A stretch of DNA of 64,000 nucleotides from Dendrobium chrysotoxum (Eukaryota; Streptophyta; Magnoliopsida; Asparagales; Orchidaceae): assembly GCA_019925795.1 (NCBI GenBank), contig CM034309.1, forward strand, positions 25,848,729 through 25,912,728, written 5' to 3'. A model generated the notes under the pieces. That model was not told the origin of the DNA. It searched no databases and saw only the letters and a list, made by a program, of their open reading frames with translations. The translations under genes and the position numbers were made by a program. Positions 1 through 10,759 of the stretch are shown here, one piece after another; within the stretch, counting starts at the first letter, position 1, and each line of letters begins with the position of its first letter.

Positions 1-1142
1 ATGTTAAATGGACAGCAGCCCGTTGATCTATTTAGCATAGAGTTATACACAAACTTAGCTTGTACCAATACCTCACCCCATTATTTTGGATGTTTTTGAA
101 CCAAGCAACGCAACATGTTTGCAAGAGTTTGATTCACTACCTTAATTTGGCCATCTAATTGGGGATGATAAGCTGAACTTAATTTGAGTTCAATTCGCAT
201 TTTCTTCTACAGTTAACTCCAAAAATAGCTAATGAACTTAACTTTGCGATCGTAAGTAAGGCTACAAGGATTACCATGTAAATGAACAATATTGTGGAAG
301 AATAAATGAGCTGCTTTAAGAGAAAAAAAGTCTTTTTGCATTATATGAAATGCTCCATCTTTGAAAACCTTTTAACTATAATCATGATAGAATCATATCC
401 CTTCTTTGCTTTTGGCAAACCAAGAACAAAATTTAATCTCAAGGCCTCCCATATTGAATCGGGTATGGGCAAAGGTGTGTATAATCCTGTATTTTACCCT
501 CCTCCTTTATACATTTGACACACCACACACCTTTCTATAAACCTTGATACATCCCTATATAAGTGAGGCCAAAACAATCGTTCTTGTAGTTGAGCTATGG
601 TCTTTTCTATGCTAAGATGTACAGCCAATCCACCACTGTCGAGCTCTTTTATGAGATGTTGTTGCCAAGAAGAATCGGGTATGCATAACAGGTTATGTTT
701 AAAAAGAAAACCATGGCATATTAAAAAATCTGAAATATTGCTATTATTTTTACAAGCTTCCCAAACCTTATCAAAGTCTTTATCCTCAACATATAACTCT
801 TTCAAATAGAGAAGACATGTTAACTCTGTTTGTAATTGCATTAGAAGGACTGAATGATGATTGAGAGCATCGGCAACCCAATTTTGAGTACCAGACTTGT
901 GTTTTAACATAAAGGTAAACTTTTGTAAAAATAAAATCCATCTAGCATGCATACGACTGATGTTCTTTTAATTGTTGATGTGTTGCAAGGCTTGGTAATT
1001 ACTACAAAGCATGAAATCTTGGTGTAGGAGAGAATGCTCCCATTGTTTTAGAGCATGAACAATAGCATACAACTCTTGCTCGTACACTGTCCACTTTTGA
1101 CAAGCAGGGCTTAATTTTTCTCTAAAAAATTCAATGGGCCTG
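1..1142 (-). pseudogene. gypsy RNase H and integrase (broken)
   Basis: The minus strand from 1142 reads REKLSPACQKWTVYEQELYA and continues into HARWILFLQKF and GTQNWVADALN, the end of a gypsy RNase H. The position that is normally an aspartate in the HSDHE-type motif reads CSNYQ, so a catalytic residue is lost. A stop follows at about 960. The 494-952 stretch carries the integrase zinc-binding region ending in ERCVVCQMYKG. Between 300 and 1 the integrase core appears as YDRKVKF and SAYHPQLDGQ, interrupted by further stops, with a late segment NRSTGCCPF at the window edge. Family assignment is secure; function is lost. Confidence 0.88.
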
Positions 1143-1149
1143 TTAGCTT

Positions 1150-2100
1150 ATTGTGTAGCAGGTTTGGGGGTTCATTTTATAGTGTGGCAGGTTTGGGGAA
1201 CATATCCTGGGATAAAATCTATTTGATGTTGTAGTGTTCTGAGGGGTGGTAGCTCGTTTGGTAGCTTTGGTAGCTCCGGTGGTCCAATATTTGAAAATTC
1301 TTGTAGCAGATTTCAACATTTTTTCTGGAAGAGAATGATGGGACTGCACATTATTTTATTCTATCACAATTAAGTCTAGCAATGAAGAAGCTTCTTTCCA
1401 AGAATTTATAATTACTGGTCCTGATTCAATATGCAGTGCATTTTTATTAGAAGTTTCAGTCACATGGTTATCAGTAGACTTTGGAATAAGTCTTAGTTTT
1501 CTTCCTTTCCAATTAAATGAATAAACATTCATCTGACAATCATAGATAGCTCCCATATCAAATTGCCATGGCCTTTCTAAGATAAGATGGATAACGTCCA
1601 TATCCACTACATCGCACAAGACCTCACACACGTAGCGCTTTCCAACAAAAAATGTGAGTACACATATCAGAAACAGAAATCTCCATTCCTTTTATACCCA
1701 ACTGATTTTATAGGGATGGGGGTTTTTGTGACTTTCAATTGTAACGCTTGAACTATATAACAGGAAACAATATTCTCCATGCATCTGCTGTTGATGAGAA
1801 GATCGCAAAACTTTCCATTGATAGTACACCGAGTTCGAAAGATCGTATTACATTGTGACTTAACTGGTTGTTGTGGAGCTAGTAATAACTTCTCTAATAT
1901 GCAAACCAAAGGCTCCCCCTCATCCCCTGTTACATCTTCAATCTTTGCTTCTGGATCAGCCTCAACAGTGGGTGAATTATTTTCTTCTCTTGCTTCCAAG
2001 AGCTGTAATTATTGACGATTTAGGCAAGCATTCGACTTATAGCTAGGCTGAAAACATTAAAAACATTTCAAGGTAGAGGGTTAAGCATATGGATTTTCTT
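1150..2100 (-). pseudogene. gypsy gag C-terminus, zinc knuckle and protease (broken)
   Basis: Reading the minus strand, 2090-2030 contains a decayed CCHC knuckle: C-F-stop-C, then S-Y-K-S-N-A-C, with the histidine replaced by tyrosine. The retroviral-type protease follows at 2000-1670 (TRCTINGKFCDLLINSRCMENIVS region). The catalytic DSG triplet reads NSR, so the enzyme would be inactive. The stretch VIHLILERPWQFD at 1631-1560 is the conserved post-protease motif of gypsy polyproteins (usual form LLLGRPWQFD). ELPPLRTLQHQIDFIPG near 1250 is the pre-RT motif. Frames change repeatedly. Confidence 0.8.
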
Positions 2101-2619
2101 TAGTTGGGGCCTATTTTTGCTAAATTTTAGGATCTGTAGAAGTGTTGTTGATAGCTGGTGACCGATTATGTACTGTTTGATTGGCGAAAAGTCTCCTTAT
2201 ACCGGAGAGCTGTTTCACCACGTTAGAAGAGGCATCTGTAGGTTGCCGCCAAGAATAATGACCAAGAGAATAATGATTAAATTGAATTTCAGCATTCAAA
2301 GCAAAATTAATGGCCTGATACAAGAACCACACTAAATTCAGTTCTAATTTATCTTGAATTGCATCTTTGAGTCATCTTATGTATCTTGCTGCCAATTGAT
2401 TGGTTGTCTCATTCAGATCATTTCTTGCACTTACTCTATAAAATTCTTCAGTATAATAATTCACAGATCGATTACCTTACACACAATGCTGGTATTTATG
2501 GTATAAAATTTGTTCAAAATCAGTTGGTAGGAAATGAGCTCGCATATATGTTATTTCATTCTACGCCAATTGCAGACATTTCCCTTTCACTCTCTTCGTC
2601 GTGCTTGTAAGAGCTGCTA

Positions 2620-2883
2620 CTACCACACACCTGCTCCTCCATAAAATTTGCAAGCTACATACCTGACTTGCTTGTCAGATGGAATCTCCGTGTATTCAAA
2701 AAAAGTATCGACGACTCGCTTCCAGTCCATGTAATCTTCTATATGTAGCTTACCGTCAAAGAATGATATGTCAAGCTTCACACATAATTCGTTGTGATGT
2801 CGATCAGCTCTTCCCGGTCTATGCTGTCTAAGCCGATGGTATTGGTGTTCCTCTTCACCAGAATAAATAAATGCGGGATCCAT
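2620..2883 (-). pseudogene. gypsy gag N-terminal domain
   Basis: From the ATG at 2883 the minus-strand product starts MDPAFIYSGEEEHQYHRL and continues with LDISFFDGKLHIEDYMDW and FFEYTEIPSDKQVRYVACK. This is the typical plant gypsy gag pattern (fruit-or-food-D-G followed by DWL...VFEY). The reading frame stops after GGAGVW, so most of the gag capsid domain is missing or out of frame. A related but further decayed gag occurs at 14290-14130 in the second gypsy relic. Confidence 0.75.
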
Positions 2884-3060
2884 TGTCACAACCCAACCAA
2901 GAGTAATGTTGATAGAATGATTTACGATATTTGTAATAAATAAAGAAGACTCTAGAGTTGTGTTGATAGAAGAATCCAATGTATTTATAATAAATAAAAA
3001 AAATTTTAGAATTATTATGTTATAAAAGTCTCTAGATTTAGCTTTCATACTTATAAATAA

Positions 3061-3644
3061 GTAATGTCATGATTCTCCCATCCAAAATCTTCATAACTCA
3101 TTGCTCGCCTTTCTACCTTTTCTCTACCAAAACATTTTCAATAAAAAAAGATACTTTTATTATATTTAAATGTCAAATTATCTCTGAATGGAACCCAAGC
3201 GAGCAAAAGGATAATTTAGCTAATCTCATGCTTGGTATTATTATTGTATTAATTTTAACTTAAATTTAAAGAAAATGAACTCAGTGATATATTCTTACAT
3301 TGAAATAATTATCTTAATGTGGGGGCACCCTCCACCGACACGTAAACAGAAGGCAATAATTGACCCATGGAAAGTTGAAAAGCTAGAAATAGATGCCTTT
3401 ACTTTTCTGGGTCCAAAGGACACAGCTCTGGCAGGTACGAAGCGGGTGTGATGGGAACGAGAATGGGCTGCCAACAAATGAAGAAAACTGCCACTGAACC
3501 TGAGGGCTTTAATGGCCTTCTTCCCAAATAAGAAATCAATACGTACACACAGGAAGCTACCCTGCTACTTGGACTTAGAAATAATCAACTAATGTCTAAT
3601 GCTATGTTTTCTTCAAAGGAACTCAAATTCCCACCACAAAGCAA
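3061..3644. other. Intergenic, nothing recognised
   Basis: The stretch has no convincing coding region, repeat boundary or RNA gene. It is AT-rich at both ends, with a GC-richer middle at 3310-3560. The short ORFs show no recognisable family. Confidence 0.5.
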
Positions 3645-3653
3645 TAAAAAATA

Positions 3654-3882
3654 TATATTTTTTGAGGATGAAGAATGGTCCGCTGTCACCCTCGTGTTAG
3701 TCGAGAGTGTTTGGCGGTCTGTAAATCCCGGTCGACCTAGGCAGATTACTCACATCCATTAGAATCAGTGGCCGACGTGTCTTGGTTCCCCCCGAAAAGG
3801 GCGCTGTCATCTGAGAGAATCGAATCTTGGATGGAGGATACCCACTCGTACTCGCTCACCAACCGAGCTAAGTATCGGTGGG
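3654..3882 (-). mobile_element. tRNA-derived SINE
   Basis: The minus strand from 3882 starts CCCACCGATACTTAGCTCGG and contains an A box close to consensus (TAGCTCGGTTGG). About 45 bases further in is a B box (AGATTCGATTC), the split RNA polymerase III promoter of a tRNA. About 170 bases of unrelated body follow, and then an A-rich end. The element is flanked by TAAAAAATA at 3645-3653 and 3883-3891, a plausible 9-bp target-site duplication, although it is AT-rich and could match by chance. The length of about 229 bp is typical of plant SINEs. The tRNA part is too degenerate to be a functional tRNA gene. Confidence 0.7.
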
Positions 3883-3891
3883 TAAAAAATA

Positions 3892-4812
3892 ATCTAATAG
3901 GCTTTAGTTGGTTTTGCTAATTATTATGAGAAAAAAAAAGATCTTCAATGATTTAGGTGGACCAAGTGAGCCCCAATATGCCATGTGGTTGTCAACGTAC
4001 CATGTCAAGTCATAATTATACAATCTTTAATCATAACAGTCATATTGTACTAATAGAAGGAGGTGATTTTGTCATTTTTCATCATAATTGGGTAACATTG
4101 CTGTCAACATTTGCTGCTTAATTATAAGAAATATTTAAGCAAAGGAGAAAGACGAGAAGATGCATGGAGAGAATGAGAAGATCCAAAGATGAAGACGGTG
4201 ACACCGGCAGGAGCACATGGAGACTGCTCATTTAATTGCATCACAATGGTAGCTGAAACTGGAGACTGATAGATAATTAGTGGACCATTTTGTGCCATCA
4301 GTAGTAAATAATAAATGGGGATATGGCAAATTAGCTTTGAAATTAATAGGTTATTTATTCATTCCCAAATAAGACGAAATAGGATTTCTTACGCAGTGAT
4401 AGTGAGATTACTAATTTATTCGGCTAAAAAAATTGATTATTCAGGATTTTAACTTCGTCTAATAAATATTTCCTGAATCTTGTCTGGCACGGAATAGTGA
4501 TCTGCCCTTATTATTACAAATATTTAGAGCTATGCCGTTTGTGTGCATCACACATTGAATGAACTGTGAAAGGTGGTTATTTCATTTTTTATTTTATTTG
4601 AATAAAATGAATACAATATAAAGTTAAAAAATGGTGGTGCCTATTATTGGCGGAAGTCATCACATTGTAAGGGGGCTGACAGTAGTAACGGTGAGAGCAA
4701 GCGGTAGCCAACAACAATGGCAGCGAGCGTGGGTGTCGTTGGTGGGCCGTAGCTTCAGCCTGCTGGCAATGACAGGCGATGGTCAATGGCGAAGAAGGTG
4801 GATGGAGGCAAT
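3892..4812. other. Intergenic, nothing recognised
   Basis: This is AT-rich sequence. The interval 4640-4800 is locally GC-richer, with short overlapping ORFs on both strands and no recognisable domain. Confidence 0.5.
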
Positions 4813-5040
4813 CAGTGGCGGAGCCAAAAAAAATTTATTGAGGAGGGCCTAAATTAATTATTTTAAATTTTTCCTCAACTTTTTTTTATTCGGGCTTGAG
4901 ACCGGCATATGCAGTTTAAAAAAAATTCAATTATTATCTAAAAAGGTATAATATTAAATATAAGATAATATGAAAAAAGTTCAGCACTTTTTAAAAATAA
5001 TAATTAGTCTCATGATAGAAAAAACTTGATTCCCCCACTG
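4813..5040. mobile_element. Candidate MITE with CAGTGGCGGAGCCAA termini
   Basis: The left end reads CAGTGGCGGAGCCAA. The right end, read on the other strand, is CAGTGGGGGAATCAA, so 12 of 15 terminal positions form an inverted repeat. The body is AT-rich and non-coding. The terminal sequence resembles that of non-autonomous hAT-like elements common in dicots. I could not find a clean 8-bp target-site duplication, so class and exact ends are uncertain. Confidence 0.4.
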
Positions 5041-5124
5041 CAAAACGTACTTGCATCTTGCTTAACTAATTATTACTCATCAACAATTTAAGCTTAGTCT
5101 CCGGTCCTCCTTTCAGCCAAATTC

Positions 5125-5269
5125 TTACAAACCAATAAGATTAATAGAGGTCGTGACGCCCCAATCAACGACAAGGTTATGCCCGCTCACATACTTGGAC
5201 TTATCATTGGCAAGATAAAGCACGGTTTCGCCATCCCAAGCCTCGGGCCTTGTACCTTTTAGATTTGCA
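5125..5269 (-). pseudogene. Short-chain dehydrogenase/reductase C-terminal fragment
   Basis: The minus strand from 5269 reads ANLKGTRPEAWDGETVLYLA then NDKSKYVSGHNLVVDWG and ends at a TAA (5125-5127). This is the conserved C-terminus of plant classical SDR enzymes (usual form ALYLASDESKYVSGHNLVVDGG), the family of xanthoxin dehydrogenase-like and tasselseed2-like oxidoreductases. No Rossmann fold (TGxxxGIG) or YxxxK catalytic motif is found nearby on either strand, so this is an isolated 48-codon relic, not a gene. The reading frame itself is open over its whole length. A 13-base G run lies just beyond its upstream edge at about 5283-5295. Confidence 0.75.
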
Positions 5270-5295
5270 TTTTTTTAGTATTGGGGGGGGGGGGG

Positions 5296-6313
5296 GATAA
5301 AACAAAATTGAACTAGAGGTATATTTCAAATACTTTCAAAATTTTATCCTATAATTTTTTTACTTCAAATCAAATATCAATATTTTTAAAACCCCTATAT
5401 TTAAAATATTTTACAGCACTTTTAATTCAAACCAAGCAACCTCAAAAGCATATATTTTTTCATTCTCCGCATATGATCAGACCATATCAAAATAACCTGA
5501 ATTAACTCAAGATCAAGAAGATTGAAGGTTTCTACATTCAGATATTAGTATTAGGAATATTCTAAGAAGCAAAATCTGAGCCAAAAGATTCTTAAAAGAT
5601 TAAAGAAATATTAGTGTATCAATCATAGAGGATAAATAATATTTTTTAATAAAAATTAATGAGGCTTAAGGTGCCATTATGATGACTAACCTTCTCCTAA
5701 TTAATTATCATTCCCTATTAATTTATGTTGCATTTTGATTATTAGATTTTAGAAATGATCCTTTAACTTAAAATTTTCTTTTATTCTTATTATTGTATTA
5801 TCTATTACTTACTATACATTTTTAGACTATTTAACTCTATTTTTCAACTACATTATATATTTATCTTATGTTTGTTCCTCTATAACAAACATAATCATTT
5901 GTCAATTTGTTATTCCTAAATCTATAGAATCCATCTTAATATTTCTAATTTATGTTATGTACACATTAATGTCGTCTATACGATCCAATTACTTAAGTTA
6001 TTATTGAAATTCTATCGATTTTATACACCCACAATATGCATAAACTCATTTTGATGATGATAAATTTATGATTAGAAATTTTAATTATTTTATCTTAAGT
6101 GATCATTATGATTAGGTGATTGAATCGATTTTGACATTCAAAGCAACATCAATTCAATATTCTAATGATCAGAAGTAATATTTGCTCACCAAATGATTGA
6201 GAATATTAAGAAACAATATATTTTGCAATTATATGCAAAACAATCATGCTAGTTGCTTCTCCTCCAATTGATGTCACATCACAGTAATTCCTTAAAACCT
6301 AGACCTGAATCAA
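5296..6313. other. AT-rich intergenic, nothing recognised
   Basis: The sequence is strongly AT-rich, without long ORFs, tandem repeats or recognisable mobile-element ends. Confidence 0.5.
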
Positions 6314-6487
6314 AGATTATTACGTGTGGACACTACACACAGAGGAGCGTCCAGTTTTGTCTATATGAACAGTAAAAGCACAATTACTATTCATCACTAT
6401 GCTTTTACTATTCACAGCTGCGTTTTTACTGTTCAAAAAGACAAAATCGGACGATTCTCTATGTCTAGTATCCGCACATAATAATCT
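6314..6487. mobile_element. MITE, TTATTACGTGCGGA family, copy 1
   Basis: The left end reads AGATTATTACGTGTGGACAC. The right end on the opposite strand reads AGATTATTATGTGCGGATAC, so the termini are inverted repeats with few mismatches. The inside is also self-complementary: GTCCAGTTTTGTC near the left pairs with GACAAAATCGGAC near the right, so the element folds into one long hairpin. It encodes nothing. The same terminal sequence recurs at 15098, 23131 and 62080, and half-copies lie at 26644 and 56891. Confidence 0.65.
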
Positions 6488-6765
6488 CACGAATCTGCGA
6501 CACCAAGGACTCGATCAATTGTACATGCTTGATACCTATTCTAAGCCAACTTTAGCATGCATAAATTCTTGCACTTTGAATCTGATCATGTATTTTCTTG
6601 TGGATCTATTTTTTTCCTCATCATATTTTGCTTCTTTGAAATCCTCAAGAATAATTTTGTTATCAAGATTGTAACTATAAGTTTCTAAAAGGACCATCAA
6701 ATCTTGACAAAATTATTTTATTTTCTTTTTAATTTGACTTTGACCTCTATAGAAAATTGATAAAA
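6488..6765. other. Intergenic, unrecognised ORF
   Basis: A plus-strand open frame of 91 codons (6399-6674) overlaps the MITE and runs through here. Its product shows hydrophobic stretches but no recognisable domain and is probably fortuitous. Confidence 0.35.
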
Positions 6766-7066
6766 TAATATTAATCATGAAGGTATATTTTAATATGAGG
6801 CCAATCATTCCTAAAGCACAAGCCAATACCCTCTATTAAAGAGGTCACTTAGGCTCAATTATTGAGATATAATAATGATTAAGTAGGTTTTAATTTTTAT
6901 GATGGAGATAAATCTAACAAATATCTCATTATTATATCATCTTAGACTTACCAACAAATTCAATCTATTAACATTAAGAGCGCAACAAATAGTAATATTT
7001 GTCAATTGGTTGCAACTTCACAAATATTTTGATTAAACTAGTGTAGAGATGTCTGCCAAAGTTATA

Positions 7067-7175
7067 GGCTTCGTTTGTGATAGCTTTCTTATTGTTTTCT
7101 AAAGCAGATTTTTTGAAATTTTTGTACTAAAAAACTACTTTAGAAAGTAATAAAAAAGTTGTCTCAAGCGAAGCC
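7067..7175. mobile_element. Foldback MITE, GGCTTCGTTTGGGA family, copy a
   Basis: The ends read GGCTTCGTTTGTGATAGC and, on the other strand, GGCTTCGCTTGAGACAAC. The two arms continue as inverted repeats (CTTTCTTATT against AATAAAAAAG). The element is about 109 bp with an AT-rich loop. It is flanked by ATA on both sides, a possible 3-bp target duplication. Similar elements occur at 7990, 15783, 15980, 25664, 26496 and 56948. Confidence 0.55.
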
Positions 7176-7989
7176 ATAATTTTAAAGCTGACTTTGACTC
7201 CAAAACTAGATTTTGAATAGTTTACGATCTATCATAGACCTTCACACAAGATTACAACAGCATCAAGTGGCCACAGACCATTACTAATGCTACTTTTAGT
7301 TCATATAACTAACACATTCGGACTAATTGGTAGCATGCACGATGTGTTTCTATATGTGCTTGTACATTTTTCTGAATACCTACACCTTCGCCTAGCATTA
7401 TTGTTAGGTTCGTCGACAAGGAGTGAGAAGATAAACAACAATGTTGAGTTTGCAGAAAAATTTGAAGGAATAGAATACACATGAAGAAGAAGTTTGTATT
7501 AATTTTTGCATGAGAACTTGTCTCCACTATTTTAGCATTCTTATATATCTTTTTAACCTTTGGACACTACTCAAATAAAATCCTAACAACATCAAAAGAG
7601 ACATTTTTATATATAGTTTGCTTTTATTGTCGGGTGAAGGCATACAAAGAGAGGGGGCATGAGGTGAATTGGGCATATTATAATATTAATCATGATAATA
7701 TATTTTAATGAGGCCAAGCATTCCTAAAGCATAAGCCAAAACCCTCTATTAAAGAGGTCACTTAGGCTCAATTATTGAGATATAGTAATGATTAAGTAGG
7801 TTATAATTTTTATGATGGAGATAAATCTAACCAATATCTCATTATTATATCATCTTAGACTTACCAACAAATTCAATCTATTAACATTAAGAGAGCATCA
7901 AGTAGTAATATTTATCATTGGTTGTAACTTCTCAAATACTTTGAATAAATTAGGGTGGATATGTCTGTCAAAGCAATAGTTTTAAGGCT

Positions 7990-8114
7990 GACTTTGTTTT
8001 CATTTGGGACGGCTTTTTTGTTGCTTCTTAAAGAAGCTTTTTAGTACGAAAATTAAAGTTTTTGTACTAGAAAGATGCTTTAAAAAGTAATAAGAAGCTA
8101 TCCCAAACGAAGCC
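7990..8114. mobile_element. Foldback MITE, GGCTTCGTTTGGGA family, copy b
   Basis: The left arm TTCATTTGGGACGGCTTTTT and the right arm AAGCTATCCCAAACGAAGCC form an imperfect inverted repeat of the same family as 7067-7175. It lies at the equivalent place in the second unit of the tandem duplication, so it was copied with the unit and is not an independent insertion. Confidence 0.55.
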
Positions 8115-8486
8115 TTTGACTCTAAACTAGGTCCTGACTCCTGAATAGTTTAGGATCTATCACAGTCCTTCACACAACATTGCAACGACATCGAGTAACC
8201 GCGAACCATTACTAATGCTACTTTTAGTTCATAAAATTAACACATTCTGACTAATTGGCAGCATTTACGATGTATTTTTATATGTGCCTGCATGTTTCGC
8301 TAAATCTTTGCACCTTAGCCTAGCATTACTGTTAGGTTTGTTGATAGAGAGTGAGGAGAAAAACAACACTGTTGAGTTTGCAGAAAAACTCGAAGGAAAA
8401 GAATACACATGAAAAAGAAGAAGTTTGTATTAATTTTTGCATAAAAATTTGTCTCTACTATTTTACCATTCTTATACACCTTTTTA

Positions 8487-9033
8487 CAGTACAGGAAAAT
8501 TGTTCATTACCGGCGGAAATTTCCGGCGGTTTTTCAATTTTTCGGTAGTTTAAAAACCACCGGAATAAACTACGTAGGAAATGGAAACCGGCAGCATATT
8601 TCTGGCGGTAATATTTTTCGGCAGTTTTCCGATGGCTACAACAACTAGAAATTAATGGACCCAAAACTGCAGGTAAATCGCCGGAAGAATCTGACACAAG
8701 CACCGCCATCAACTGCTGGTTTTTATCGACGGTATTACCAACCCCGGTTTTTACCGGTGGCAAAACAAAAAAATCAGCTACGAAATTGCCTCGTCCAATA
8801 TCGAAGAAGGAAGGGGGTTCAATTTTAGGGCCATTTCCAGCGGCGTTTCCACCTGTTTAAACCGCCGGAAACTTCTCACTTAAAAACGGCGACTAAATCG
8901 CCAGTAAAGGCCGTCATGAAAAGATAATACCGGTGGTATTTCCGGCCAGTGGTTTTGTGTTTATTACCAGATGTCCAATCGCCGGTTAATAGCAACGGTC
9001 AAACCGTCGGTATTTAGCGAATTTCCTGTAGTG
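8487..9033. mobile_element. Non-autonomous CACTA (En/Spm) DNA transposon
   Basis: The right end, read on the minus strand, is CACTACAGGAAATTCGC. The left end is CAGTACAGGAAAATTG, so the termini match CACTA-superfamily ends with one change. The element is flanked by the 3-bp duplication TTA (8484-8486 and 9034-9036), the size expected for this superfamily. The interior carries many copies of a CCGGCGG-type subterminal motif in both orientations, such as ACCGGCGGAAATTTCCGGCG. The 547-bp element has no transposase reading frame. It interrupts the second unit of the tandem duplication and is therefore younger than that duplication. Confidence 0.88.
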
Positions 9034-9176
9034 TTAATAGTTGGATCCTACTCAAATAAAGTCCTAACAACCTGATAAGAGATATTTTTATATATAGTTT
9101 GCTTTATTTTCTAGTGAAGGCCTCTACGAAAAGAGGGGGCATGATCAGGTGAATTGAGCGTATTATATGCACTTTT

Positions 9177-10689
9177 GAAGATTTTTTAAAAAATTTGTCA
9201 AATTAAATCCCACACAACTATGAAACTAGAGCTAAATAAATTTAACAATAATAAATAAATATACAAGATCAATTTAGTACACGAGGTTACTTATGCATAT
9301 GATATAGAGTCAAGGTAGAGATGAGTTATGTAACTATTAATTATAACATGAAATGATTAACTCAAGTACACAAGCTAGACTATAATTTACAACATCAAAG
9401 TTAACATATCTAAATTCACATAAATATTGTGATGAGGACAAGAATGATTGTGCTAACAAGTGCATGAATATAAAGCTATAGAGAACCACATACACAAATG
9501 GTTTTTACGTGATTCGGCCCCCCAAGGCCTATGTTCCTACCTAGCCACGACCCGAACTAAGATCCCACCACATAAACCAAAAACATCATTCAATAGGGCT
9601 GAAAAGCCTTACACCAACACACTCTCATTCCGAGTGAGTGCAGTCAAGCATACTTAGGCAACTCTTTTTTCTTATAATAATTTTGCTAACAAAAGTTTTC
9701 TCAAACTTTGGAGATAATACAAAAAGCCACCCTATATATACTAAGTTACAACTTCTTACACTACTTAAGATTGATGTATATAATGAATATGATTGCTTAC
9801 AATTAAAAATAAATTGCAAATTATGGCACTTTATAAAGTATCATAATGATTGAGTTCATCAATGAGATTAGTAACATGATTTAAGCTTAAATGTAAATGT
9901 TAAATGAATTAAGAAATAATGAAATCTAATTTTATATTTTGTGCCTTGAAGAAGTAAACTATGAATGAAGTTCTATTCTATAGGTTATGAAAAAATTGAA
10001 GCAACTAGATTTCAGATTTTGTAGAAATGAAATGCATTCAAATTGAAAATTATAAATAAATCTTCAAATAATCTTTGCCAAACAAAATACTTAATTGAAT
10101 AGTGAAGTAATTGGAATGTTGCCATTCGCAAGAGCTTTGAAAGTTTTGATTGTTCCAAAGCCCGCTTCTCATGGTGAAACCCCTTGGCAACAGAGTTTTG
10201 AGAAAAATCTTTTGGGAGTTTTGTGTGCTTTTATCAAGTAAAATGGCTTGGAGATCTCAAACCATGGGAAATAGAATGAAAAACTTGCTTGCTCCCAAGT
10301 TTTCATTAAAGTTCCTTGCCAAGTATCACTTGATATGGAGTGGAGTGCATGCAAAAAATGATTTTAATTCATGATGGTGAAGAACAGTTGGCTGTGAGGA
10401 GTTGGGTTTGCAACAAAAGTTTACTAATAAATAATTTTTCAAGAGGAAGGATAAAAAAGTAAAGAGAAGAGCTGCTCTTGGAAATGAACAAGTTTTCAGT
10501 TATTTCCCAAAAATATTTCAGCTAGGGGAAGTTACGGAATACATAGAAAGCATTTTCGTTTTTATGTTGAATCCTTCTCGAAATCATTTTGGGAAACTTT
10601 CTAGCTATTGGAAAAACATCAAATGATGCTTATATAGTTTTGGAATGCTTGGTGAAGTGTAAACTACCAGATAAAGATTCATTTCAGAG
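9177..10689. other. Intergenic, with possible copia LTR debris
   Basis: The interval 9490-9600 contains GGTTTTTACGTGATTCGGCC followed by CCTATGTTCCTACC. This resembles the GTGGTTCGGTCAACTTGACC-type stretch of the copia LTRs at 35.3 and 45.1 kb. I could not define LTR ends or a target duplication. The rest is AT-rich. A 74-codon ORF at 10150-10374 has no recognisable domain. Confidence 0.3.
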
Positions 10690-10759
10690 GCGAGTTTGCT
10701 TCAGATGAACAGTAATTTCAACAGAGCTATGGCAGCTTCATTATTTGGCTATGTTTTTG

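Larger units (their letters stand above)
1..3060 (-). mobile_element. Ty3/gypsy LTR retrotransposon relic, truncated by window edge
   Basis: On the minus strand the order gag, zinc knuckle, protease, RNase H, integrase can be followed from about 2883 down to base 1, which is Ty3/gypsy order. The reverse transcriptase between protease and RNase H is missing: the reading goes from PNLPHYKMNP (about 1190) almost directly to the RNase H start (about 1142). Several in-frame stops and frameshifts are present, so the copy is dead. No 3' LTR lies inside the window, because the integrase runs off the left edge. No 5' LTR was identified, although 2890-3060 would be the place for leader or LTR sequence. 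Confidence 0.85.
6766..9176. repeat. Direct tandem duplication of an about 0.91-kb unit
   Basis: A unit starting AATATTAATCATGA (about 6768) and ending GGTGAATTGGGCATATTAT (about 7680) is followed directly by a second copy starting at about 7681 and ending at about 9176. Long stretches are nearly identical, for example CCCTCTATTAAAGAGGTCAC in both. The second copy is longer because a CACTA element (8487-9033) is inserted in it. Each unit also carries one copy of the GGCTTCGTTTGGGA foldback element. No conserved ORF is shared by the two copies. Confidence 0.8.

Noticed and set aside
3800..3882. Possible tRNA gene
   Set aside because: A and B boxes are present, but acceptor and anticodon stems do not pair. 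A longer non-tRNA body and flanking duplications indicate a SINE.
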